From contig NW_003147273.1 of assembly GCF_000003605.2 (NCBI RefSeq), forward strand, positions 395,832 through 421,063: a DNA stretch of 25,232 bases. The letters are read 5' to 3'. The notes under the pieces were generated by a model, which was not told the DNA's origin, ran no database searches, and saw only the letters and a program-made list of their open reading frames with translations. A program made the position numbers and the translations under genes. Source of the DNA: Saccoglossus kowalevskii (lineage: Eukaryota > Hemichordata > Enteropneusta > Harrimaniidae). Positions 1-12,200 of this stretch are shown piece after piece (positions within the stretch are counted from its first letter, which is position 1; each line of letters starts with the position of its first letter).

Positions 1-12
1 TTTGTATTACAG

Positions 13-243
13 CTTGAGAGCGAGAAGGCTAGTATTCATCTCAGAAAAGCAAGACTTGGAGCAAGAGAAATGTTGCATTCGTGAAGAACTGGTGCGCACC
101 GAGCAAGAAAAGATGGACACTGAGACCGAGAAAATGGGATTGGACCAGAGTTTGAACCAGGCTGAGGTCAACAGGGAGAAGTTGGAGGATGAGATCAGTG
201 GAATCAATAGAGAGAAGGCAGAGATCTTGAGCAACTGCAACAG
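13..243 (+). CDS. CROCC: Rootletin exon 1 (local numbering), coiled coil; 5' boundary uncertain
   Basis: The clear coding part starts near 48 (KQDLEQEKCCIREELVRTEQ) and ends at the donor at 244 (ag|gtaggt), leaving two bases of a split codon. Two acceptors are possible: after 12 (tattacag), which reads a non-heptad Arg-rich leader, or after 44 (catctcag), which starts directly in coiled coil. Another reading of bases 1-44 (LESEKASI...) looks coiled-coil-like but meets a stop in the tga around base 82, so a small assembly indel is also possible. Confidence 0.7.
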
Positions 244-3200
244 GTAGGTCTTGCAATTAGGATAGGGTAGAGCCATTGTATTTGATGAGATGGAATGAGA
301 AGAATACTGTAAATAGATTAATTGTTCACTGGGTTTTAATTTTGCTTATTTTCTGACTCGAAAAATGAGCCAAATTAAAACCCAGTGATTATGTAAAATT
401 GAGCATAGAACACATAATCTAAATGATAAAACCGTGAATTTCAAACCCACGCCTGAAATGCTAAATCAGCGAAATTTAAACCCTGTGAAAATTAGTCATT
501 TTACAGTATGCTTTACAGAGAAAAACATGTGTGTGAGGAGGAGAAGGAGGAGGAGGGTGTACAATCTCTTCTCTAACAAGAATTCTAACAAATTCTAACT
601 TGGCCACCCCCAGCAAAAGTAATGGTTCATCCCTACACTTGGCCACCCCAAGCAAAAGTAATGGCTCATCCCTACACTCAAACACTACTTATTCAACTGA
701 ACTTGAAAATGGCTTGTTTGTCAATGTTTTACAATGTGAACACAAATGTGTTGTCATATTTCAAAGTCGGTAAGATAATTTTAATCACAAAACAAACAGC
801 AGTGGGTTCAAGAATATTTGCTGGGCGTGTTCATCATCAAACACTGTAATCATATTGAGTAGACTACATGCATGGAACTTACTGTAAGTTTGTAATTCTT
901 TAGACAAGCCGTACGAAGAATGCCTTAGCTGAGGAGCTTCTGCAGACTCGCCGTGAGGTGGAACGTCAAAGTGATACCGTTGTTCGTATCGCTAAGGAGA
1001 AGGAGGAACTTACACGTGACAAGGCTAGCTTGATTGTGCAACTGACTGCTGCCGAACGAGAGAACAGATCTCAATCTGAGGTGAGCAATTTCATCCACAT
1101 TTCCAGGTTTCTGGTAAACATGGTATTCTAATTTTTCCTCTCATGCTGGTTGAAAGTTGATTCATGACATACACTGCTACCTGCAAAGTTTGGTTGAAAA
1201 AAATAGAGACTGTACTTGCTCTATTCACAATGTATGCGCTTACTAAAATTACAGAGGTCTTTTTATGTTCAAAATAAATATTATTTCAATGATTTAGTAT
1301 ACAACAAATATTTGTTTAATTTGCTCTTTTATTGGAGATGTGCTTTTAATAATATTATAAACGGCTATGACCGAGACTGAATGAAAAATGGAAAGATATA
1401 AAACTTCTACATTGCTCAGAAACCTAAATTGAAAATTAAATGTAGACTACAGTTTGTTTTAATTTCATAAACTTTTGTTTATTCCGTTGTTTGCAATGAG
1501 TTGCATTCCAAGCATGAGAAATATTTCTTCAATTCTTTTCTTAATTGTCTAATTTGAGTTGATTTTCCAGCAGTATAATGGAATACTTTTTTTCTTTCTA
1601 TTTTTACTTCAGGGGTAAATCAGTAAACTTAATTACATGCATGTTATTTATGTCAAATCTGTGAAAATAAGTTATTCAGCAAAAATGAATGGTTAAAAGT
1701 GAAGGTGATGTGTAATTTTTGTGCTTGGTGACAGGGACTCTATCAACAATATTTTATTGTCACCTCACATTGGGGGCAGTATTTTAACTTTTATTGTTAA
1801 GTATGCTTGGAGTGCAAATGAATCCTTGAAAATAGCCATCCTTAGTGATTACTTGTTGCTGCTACTAGTCTTTGAGAAGTTATTTGTAGTCAAGTTCCAA
1901 TGTTTGTTGCTAACTCTAAAATTGTGGCCATACTTGACCTGTGATCAGATATCAGCCATGTTTAAAAGCAATTTACTTAAGACTTGTGTACTTCGTTGGT
2001 ACCTGCAGGTCATTGCGTCTCAGAAATCAGACAAAGAAGCATTGGAAGGTGCCCTGTACGAGTCTCAACAACTTGTAGCTAAGCTTGAAGCCCGCAAAGA
2101 CCAGCTCGAATGCGAAGTACAAGAACTGCAGCTTGCTAAAGAAGCTCTGAACGGTGAGTGTACTTATTTTAGTCTACCCCTCTGTTAAGTCCTAAGGGTC
2201 ATGTCTGTATATGTTGGCCTGTTGCCACATGGATTACTGTGGATATCGACAACTTACAGTACATGTCTGTACACATGCAGCCATTTTTAAATGTCCCCAC
2301 TGTCAACACGTTGATCCTTAGTGACTGGTTTGTACCGCTTTAGCATTGATAAGCACACCCTTCAGTTAGCGTCCTTTACCATGACAACGTAATCAATTTA
2401 ACCATATAAGGGGATTTATCAATCAGCCCGTACCAATGTAGCTTTGTTACTGTGACAGATAAGTATGTGTTTAAAAGGTTAATGATTGCTACATTCTTGG
2501 CACCATTCCAAGTTCCTCCCATTCTTTTGGTAGTTGTAGTATTTAATAAATCTGTGTCTTTCCTTATTTAATTCTTTTAAAACACCCCTGTGTGTGAATT
2601 ATTACAACAGATATCCTAAAATTAGTTTACTAATATTTTGATCATATTTTGCAAATTAATATCAATCAATCTACTCAGTTTTAAATAATATTGTTACAGT
2701 ATTATTACATGCTTTGGTCCCATAAGAATAAACTTTTGTTTTACAAATGTTTACGAATTCACAGACCTTTTACACTGGTAAAATTTTATTGGGAGCCTGT
2801 TCACTTTCTTACAATAAATAAACTATGTTGACCTAGTTTAATTGATATTCATATTTGTTCAGTATAGTCTGGTTTAGTGTCATGTTCCAAATTTGAGCCT
2901 AGTCTAACAACAACTTATAAGGCATTTCAAAAACAGAAAAAATGAAAATACAGTATGTGTGGAGGTTCATCATCATAATGCCAACATCAATCAAGCTTCA
3001 CTGCTAAAATTGTGTGGATTTCAGGATTACCCCTGGTATAATAGAATTTGAAGTTCCTCTGCTGCCATAATTGTGCTTGTGTTTGTGTATGTACATTATA
3101 CTTTTCGTTACAACCCAACTTGTATGTTTATATACCAATAAATTTTTGAAAGCTGCTCAACATTTAGTGCGTATTTACAGTTGCGAAATAGCCACATTGG

Positions 3201-6200
3201 GCAAAACTGAAGTGTTTGTTGGAGTCGATTATTGTTGGTTGCTTGGTGTGATACGACCATGATCTTTAGAGCGTGCCATATTTCATTTGAAGGAACTGCA
3301 TAGTGCATATAGGAAACAGAATAAGAGGAGAATTTGTGTATTAATACGCAGTTTTATGATGAAAATATTCGTTGAAAAATAGTACTAAATGTAACAGCTA
3401 CTCCCTCATTATTTAAACTATTTATTTTCATTTGCATGCTATCATTTATTCTCCATATATGAATTATGCCTTTATATATATGTATGTTCATTTTCAATTT
3501 TGTCATTTTCATGCAGTTGACTTGGCTCGTGTGCGTAAGGAGATGGAAATTGAGATCACGAAGAGAGACAGAGATCTTGAACTGATACATGCTAAATATG
3601 AAGAATTGGAACGCAGTAGCAGCGTTGCCCTCAAGCAGCGTGAACAGGCTCACGAGGAAGATGTGGAGAGGTTGACCGGTGAAAGGGTAAGTTCAAATCT
3701 TGCCACTGGTGGCAGTATTTTCTATATTATATAATGTAGATACGAATCTCAAGGCTTTGTGTTTTGAATCAATAATATACAGATCTTAACTATTAATTGT
3801 AAATCAACTTTTAACATTTTCACCACCAGCCTTTCTCGCTAAAATTTTTCTGTACCTTTTTCTTATATTATAACAATATTTCTGAAAATGCATCCTAATT
3901 TTGGGGCCAAATTGCAAAATTTGAGTCAATTTTCAGTTTTTACTCAAAAAATTTGCCTATTTTTGTCCCAATCTTTTGAACCAAAGTGCAGACTATAAAT
4001 GGAACTATTTTGTGAATTTGTGATGAATAGAGGGAAGTGGTGGTGAAAAGGTTAAGGCATTTCCATCTGAAGGTCTCTAACTCCTTCTCCAGAATTAAAG
4101 CTTAAATTAAAGTTGTTTGTGTTACATGAATGAACACCATTATTAGCATTTATGGAAACTTTAGAATCATTTATTGCTAAGCAGGGGAGATCACCTATAA
4201 TGTGACCTTTCAGTTTAAGGGTTAAATAAATTACTTGCTGAACTTTGCATAGCTGATGACGAAAACAAAGTCAGCTTCCCAATTGATTTTTTTTTGGTTT
4301 CCTGTTAAATTATCTTTGTTGTTACAACTTGTTTCTACTAATATCTCCAAGTATATTTGCATAAATCTGTCAATTGTGTATTGACATGTAATTAGTGTGT
4401 TAATTTATACGTTCAGTCGGTTAAATTATTAACATTTTTGTATATTATACTTTTTTTTAGGACTCTCAACGTCTTGCAATGGAGAGCGAACGTGAGGAGG
4501 CAGTCACCCGCCTCACTGCCGAGAAGGACGAGTTAGTTGCAATGTTTGGAGAAGAACGTGCTCAGTTGAACGAGGACATCGCCAACATCCAACACGAGAG
4601 AGATGAAAGTCTGCTGATGGCTGAGAATGACAAGCAACAGGTAAACCTACCCTACCCTATTATTGTAAATGGACTGGTCCACTTCATTGTGTAATGTGGG
4701 GGAATGCATTATTTTGTAGGTAGTAGTGGGTCTGATTTGATGGGCTCCCACTGCAAGATTTCAGGTTGAGAGAATAGAACTTGGCTCGATATTTTTGTTA
4801 CTGGGTGAATAATTTTAAAAAGTTTAAGTTTGAAATAAATAATAGTTCTAAAACAATCATGTCAAGAAATTCAAAATATTGTGATTTCATGCACTGCAAA
4901 ATATATAAGGAATGTAGTACTAACACTTTTTGGATCATAGTCCTTAAAAATAAATTGTTATTGTTTATGATTGATTATTGAAAAAAGATTTTAAAACTAA
5001 GCCAAAAAGTTTGAAATATCTAAACACTGGTAGTAATTAAAACACTGAATATTTCATTTACAATGTCTTTATTGGAAATTTTGTGGAAAAAGAAACTATC
5101 ATGCATGCTCAGTATTGCATTTATTTTTCTTGAAAAAAATGGCGATATTAAATTGCGCTTCCCACCTGACCCAGATATTTTGATTAAGAAGGGTGCATTG
5201 GAAGTGTTTGTGGTCTTGTTTGGTAACTTGCTGAGTTGGTTGCTATTGACAACAGTAAACACAGCACAGATAGTGATAGGTTGTACAGTTTATTGCTGTG
5301 ATTGAAAAAATGCAGGGGACGCTTACTTGGCCTTGTGGTTTGGCACCTTGCCAGATTGTAGGGCATTGTTCAGCTTGGGTAGAAATAACCCATTTAAAGA
5401 ATAATTCATGACAATAGAATTAACCAGTTATATAGAACAAGAGATAACAATAAAAAAGATTTAAAACTCAGATAAATTATTTATGTTTATTTGATAATGA
5501 AAAGCACTTTAAATTTGAAAAGCTGAGCATTTTTGAAGCTCTTCAATCATATGGTTGTCCTGAAGCAAAATTACACGCAGGAGTGCCTCTTGTGACTATG
5601 ATTATGTGCCTGCCAATAAACGCTGAGTATTTTGTTTAGAAAGAAGTAGTTATCTAGTTTAAGGTAAAGTCACTTGTTCCGCGAACAGGGCTGCACTATC
5701 ACTCTAGATGGCAATTATTGGCTAGTTTTTGTTTTGTTTTTTGCAGAATTTCGAATCATCGCAATGCAACAGTGGGATTTTGAATCTGACATTTTGTTTT
5801 CTTTTTAACAGGCTCTGTCTATTGCACAACAAGAGAAGAACCAACTGCAGGAGAAACTGAACAATGCTCAACACGACATCAGCAACTTGTCTATGGAGCT
5901 GGACCGCACCAAGAGAGATGCTTTCAGCAAGGCGGAAACAGACAAGGTAAGAATCGCAACAACTGAATATTTCACCGTACATTTCTCTGTAAAAATTTGA
6001 AATTACATGATGCGAGACTAAATTTCAGTCGACCAACATTGGGGGCAGTTTCCAGATCTGTCTCTAGCTTCAGAACTCTTGATTTTTTTTTTGCTGCATG
6101 TCTTTAAGTGAAAATATTGAACCTTATCAGAATCTGACAAAAATAATTTGGGTGCGGCTCTACCAACACCTTGTAGATTTATCATATTACTGATATTTAC

Positions 6201-9200
6201 ATCAATTGTATTGTCTTATCTTGTCTTACTTTGAAACCAAAAATGCTTTCTAAAACTAAAAAAAATAATTCCTAATATCCAAAACCACCTGAATAATGCT
6301 CACATAAAAAAAACCCTGAAAACGCAGAACTTGAAAAAAAATGTCATATTATCTAGAAGTTTAGAATCTGTAAAATGTACTTTTCTTTCCAAATGATTAC
6401 ATTACTGTATTAACTTATCAAAATTGACAATTGAGTTGTGCAATTACAGTTGTATTCTTAAGACATAGATAAAAAAGAAAGGTCAACATAGTTACTACCT
6501 GTACAGTTAGGTGTGCATTCCCTATAGGAAGCTATGCCGTTGCTTGGCAACTGTTGTTTAAGATGTGTACATAGAACATAGGAACAACACTGGCTGAGTA
6601 AATTAACTGGTTTGTAGTTAGCCATTTAGAGACAGAGTAAAAAAAGCTCCTGCTTAAAATAACAATAGCATAGATGTCACCAATGGGTTTGGGCAGAAAA
6701 TTCTACGTTTAAGGTCAGAGTGAAAACAGCATGTAAAGAAGGAGGGTGTTGTGATATCTGGTGAGGTGGGAAACTTGTTGTTTAGTTTTGTCGGTGTGTC
6801 TTCTACTGAGATGAATTTGGAGAATAAGTACGATCACATGGAATCGATGGCGGTTTGTATTTATTATTTTGTAGCCTTATTTGGTATTGTGATTAGTGGC
6901 ATGTATGCAGGCCCGTTATCGTCCGAGCCCAACTTGCTGGGAACTTATTCATATCACCTGACATGTGTAAAACATGACTATGTTGTTGTCATTATTAGCA
7001 CAAACATTCACTGTCAGATCAAATTCCCAAATATTGTGTTATTTTAGCCGTCACTTGCAATGTTACTAAGCTTGCCACAAACTGTCAAATCAATTACTAA
7101 TCTGCCTTAAGCTATTTGCTTAAACCGTAAACTTCCTAATAAGCATCTAGAAACCGAGGATAATAGGCAGGCTAACAATAGAAACAAGCATCTATTGTAC
7201 TTCATACACAATACTATATGCATTCATCGGTTTCATTCAGAAAAATAGGTTACTGCTCCTAGTTTTTTTTTTTTTTTTTTTTCCCCTCCCCTCTGTCTTT
7301 CTCTATATTCTACACTTTTTCCTTCTACTTTAGTCACCATCTCACCCAGTAAACTCTTAATTCTCCACCTGAAACACGCTTTTATTTCTGTATTATTTAC
7401 GTCTTTTCTTTGTTTCCTTCACACACTGCATAACATTCAATTGTGTGTGGTGAGTAAAAATGTGCAAGCCATGATTTTAACGATTCACCTTTGAACTTTC
7501 ATCAGAACAGCCTTCCCAGCATGCACTGTGAAAATATTTCTTTTTAACCAATTAGAAAGCTGCAGTTTTGATTTTGCTTGCATGTTAGTTTATTTTTATT
7601 CTGCCCAGGCATGAAGTGTTCTCATGTTTTACACATCCAACAAATTGGTCCATTATAGATGCATAAAAGAAGTTGTTGTTTTTTTTAGATAAAATCTTTT
7701 CTCTAGTCAAGTTTTCTTGCCTTATTTTTTGATCTTTTTTAGATGAATAAAGTAAGGAATGAAAATAACCTTCAGTAGGAAAATATAACAAAATCAGATT
7801 TGCTTTTACTTTTATATACTGTAAAAACATTCTTGTTAATTAATGATTTCTACTCAGCCTTCAGTTGTTATTAAATTATCTTCTATTGATTTTTGTTAAA
7901 TAAATTTGTTTTAGACTACCATTAACGCCACTCAGTGTGAACTGAAGGATGTCCGTGCCCGGTTCGAGGATTCCAAGTAAGTTTTAATTATTGATGAATA
8001 TTTGTTTGTTTATAACTCAGCCTTAACCGTTCTATTCGGTCACTTCAGTCAAAATAAACTATTTGGGGGGGGGAGCTACGTCACAGAATATTCTGTACTG
8101 TGTATTATTAAGGGTTCTACGCAAACTGCTGTGGAACGCCGGTCGAAGAGATGGTGAAAACAGGTGAAGTCGAGAAAACATCACAAACTCAACTATCAGA
8201 CGATCCTGAACAACCAAATTTATATATGTTGTGCATGTAGGGGGTAATATTGCTAAGTTAGATTTGAATTTTATATATTGAATTTTTTTTTATCTTTTCC
8301 AGTATTTGTCATGAAAAGGAAATCAAGGAATTGAACAACCAGATCAAAGAATTGATTAAACAGAAAGAAGCTGGCCTCAGAGAAGTCGCTGAACTGAAAA
8401 CTCAACTGAAAATGGTTGAGGAAGCACGCGACGGCGTTCGCCATGACCTTATCGAGGCTCACCGCAGGATTAGAGAAGGTATGTAGTTTTTCATTATAAG
8501 TAGAAATTTATGCAAATTTAAATTCAATATTGTAGTCGTAAAATGAACAGTTGAGGTATATTTCCTTTTCATGCAAATAATTTCAAGTCACATGACCTCA
8601 TTATGGAATTATTTTTTATGAATGAACTATTATGTTCATCTGTTACATCTACTTAATAATATTTAGGATAATATTCACAAGTTGAGCTAGTTCTGCTAAA
8701 AAAAAACATTGTTTTGTTATTATTGTGAATCTTTACAATGTCCACCCAGAGTACACTGCTGTCTTGTAGCAGTAAAAGGTCCTCTGACAAAGCCTGGCCA
8801 TTTTGGGACGGTTACGCTTCCGGGTCAGATATCCGTTCAGGAAATAGTGAAAAACATATTACAGAGCGAAATGACTCTGTTGATAGTGGATCTAGTTACA
8901 GTCGCAGTGCATCGGCAACGAGAAGCAGAGCACATAGTTATGACATTAGTGAGAATTCCTCATATAAATCAGACGGCTTGTCTACAAGCTACAAAGCAAG
9001 TGAGAGAAGCAACCTCGGGATCTGCCAGGTTGCGGTGGAGCAGCCATCTTGGAAATGTACAGTCAAAGTAAAAATGTCTTTTGATGCAGGTGATGAAAAC
9101 CGTGAGATGCTACGAAAAGAAATCATGGATATTAAACGTATCTGTAATGACGAAATACACGAGAAAGAAGCCATCCAGAAGACCAACGATGAACTCCGTA

Positions 9201-12200
9201 CAAAGGTTAAGAGAGTTGAAGGCGATAAGATTGTACTTAGCAGACACATGGAAGACGGAAACCAAAAGATTGCAGGTAAGACAGATGTAGCAATTGTGTA
9301 GATTTTTCAAATTCTTTAAAGGTCACATGTTCTTGAACTTTCTTAGAGACAGATTCAATGATATTTTTGAGTTATTTTTTTCAAAAAAATCTGAATTTGA
9401 ACAAAAATATGTCTCCAGAAAATTCCAGGATGTGTGACCATTAGAGGTCATGCATAATGCATTTTGCTTTCCTCTGCACAGTTTCAAACAAAGAATATCC
9501 TTGCCAAATACCAATGAGTTTTGTAAAAATCAATTCTAGCGCTATCATAGTATTCACAAGAAATTTGTTTCTTATGCACTTTTTCATTTCTGACAAAAAC
9601 TTTTTTTGGTTCATGTACGCAGTTCTTGAGGAATCCAAGGCAAGTGTCCAGAAAGAGGCTTCTGATTTACGATGCAGTCTGCGTGAAGTTGAAAAATCAC
9701 GTCTGGATGCCCGACGTGAACTGCAGGACACACGTAGACAGGTAGGCATATGATATTATTACAAAATATAAATACATTCACTACCTAAGATTGTACTAAA
9801 TGATCTGAAAGACTTTGTTGTAAAATCATGTACATCGGTTGAATAACAATTTTATTCCGTGTTCCAGGTCAAACTTTTGGAAGCTGATCGTGCTAAGAAG
9901 GGCAAGGAAATAAACGATTTACAGGCTCGTGTTGCCAGGGATGAAGAAATTGCCGAAGAAAACCGAAGAGAAAACTTTGGTCTTAAACAGAAGGTAAAGA
10001 ACTCTTTTCATGATTCCATGTTCGTGATTTCATTTTTAAAATAATGTGAAGTTCTAATTGTGTACAGCATTTCCTTTCATAATGAGGGCGCTATATCATC
10101 TAAACCCAGAAGTCGAGTAACTTTCATGATATGCAGATTGTTGGTATACAATAACAAGTCAGAACGTTACACAATTTAGGAAAGCTCATTGATACTGAGA
10201 CTCAAATATGCTAAATTAATTAATAACTTAATCAATATTTAGAAAAAATGGCTGATTGGTGTTCTGTCCTCTCTCTTCGACAGCTTGTTGAAACTGAAAC
10301 AAATCGTGATGGTGCTCGTAAAGAAGCCCAACATCTTGCACGTAAATTGAACGAACTTGATGAAGAACTGAGACTGAAGGAGAAGGACTTCCAGATGGCT
10401 TTGGAAGATGCTCGATTGCAGGAGAGGAAATCTCAGGATAGGATTAGATCTCTGGAAAACGGTCTGGAAAACGTTACCATGGAATGCGGTGAAATGAAAC
10501 TAAAACTCAGCGCTGCTGAAGGTCGTATCAACGGACTGGAAGGACACTTAGCTCAGACTGAAGGTGAGTTTTGTCTCTAAATATTATAGTGTTCAAACAT
10601 GGTGCCTATTTGCATATTAATGATACTTATATTTCGTTTCAGAAATATGTAGTCAATTACTAGTAGATATAAGAATTGATTTCTGTTTTTTTCATAGGTG
10701 CTAAACGTGAAGTTGAATTCAAACTTGGAAGCTTACATTCCACTTTGCGCCGTACTCTCGGAATTGGTACCGGTGCTCGTAGTCCAAGCCCAATGCCATT
10801 CCGTGCACGTAGTCAAAGTCCACGTCGCCGTGCTCGCTCACCACTTGGAAAAGGTAAAAAGATGTTCACTTGTTTTTTATCATTTGCAGTGTCTGTTTTG
10901 TTTTATATCACTTGCTTCACTTTTAGAAACATCTACTTTAGCGTCATGCTTTAGCAATTATCAAATCATAGTTTGTCAGTTTATGTTCATTACTATTTTC
11001 GGAAACATTTTGATAATGCCTCTTTAGAAATTTACTAATATAAAAAAAAAAAATCATGTTCAGATAAAGATATACAGGTTTATGGGCAACTGATTTGCAT
11101 GATCATGCATACTTTAAAGAGGGTAAAAGTGCTCATAAACCTGATGTAACAAATTTAGGTGTTTTTTTTTCAATATTATAAATTACTGTATATAGTAATT
11201 ATTCTCATGATTATTTGTCAAAGACTGGTTGTTTTGGTACAAATGTTATGAAGTTAATATTACACTGCTTAAGAAAGGGTAAAATATGTTGCAAGAAATA
11301 TTTGATTGAATTATACCGTATGTCCTCTTAATGTATCATATTGTGAAATCGCCTGCTTGGCAAAATACATGTAGCGCTTACCATAATTATTAATTTTTCA
11401 TATTTCCCTCCATTTTTCCTCTGTATCCTTCCCTCTGTGCGTGCTGTGTCGTGTGGTGTGCTATCTCATGCATGTATGTATCCCTCCACCACTCAACCCT
11501 CGACATCTAGGTTTTGACAACACCTATACTACCACTACAGATGGCCGCGGAAGTCCCATCCCACGTACAGGTTCACCAGAGAGATCCCGTAGCCCACTGC
11601 GTAGCATGTCACCATCCCGTCTGGAACAACTGGTTGCTGATATCGACCCAGAGACTGTGCGCATTGCATTGAGAGACTTTGCTCAACAGCTGAAGGAGAC
11701 AGAAAGAGAAAAAGTCTGTATTTCTTTACTTGAATTTGGTATTATGTTGATTAAATTGAAATAATTGCATTTTATTAATTCAATAATTGAATATAAATTA
11801 CATAAATTAATGTATTCATACACCAAAAGTATGACTTATAATAACCATATTGCAACATTCCACTTTATAAGAAGTAATCCCTAATTTTTACAACAATCTG
11901 TTAGATTGATAAATGTAATTATTCAAGGCGAAATCAAAATCAAGCGACAGATTTACAAGTTTGTTTCATTAATCTACTTATCTTTAGGATGAATCTATCA
12001 GTAAAGTTCGTTCCTTACAAGAAGAGATCCGCGAAATGGAGGAGGAACGCAACCGCACCGAACAGCGTTTACAACAATTACAGAAGAATCTTGGTGAGAC
12101 TGAAGAAAGCAAACGTGGCTCCGATGGCCGGCTTAGCAGTGCACAGACTGCCCTCATGCTGCAGGAAGAAACCATTCGTCGCAACGAACGTGAGCGAAGA

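Noticed and set aside
1721-2008. Open frame leading in phase into exon 3
   Set aside because: AT-driven, hydrophobic content with no Ser/Arg or heptad bias and no GC rise, unlike the 8738 case; a good acceptor ends at 2008.
5020-5366. Overlapping open frames on both strands in intron 5
   Set aside because: Both strands are open at once, with no biased composition or family match; looks like chance.
6751-7047. 98-codon frame in intron 6
   Set aside because: Starts with GTG, has AT-driven hydrophobic content and no recognisable family; unlikely to be a gene.
8709-9071. 120-codon frame in the other frame over the alternative exon
   Set aside because: It does not connect to exon 9's frame and lacks the strong composition bias; treated as a shadow of the 8738 frame.
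9457-9622. Open frame with ATG leading in phase into exon 10
   Set aside because: Phe/Ile/Leu-rich reading of a T-rich intron end; most simply a chance extension over the pyrimidine tract.
10248-10283. In-frame ATG (MADWCSVLSLRQ) just before exon 12
   Set aside because: Only twelve codons, spanning the acceptor region, with no sign of a transcription start.
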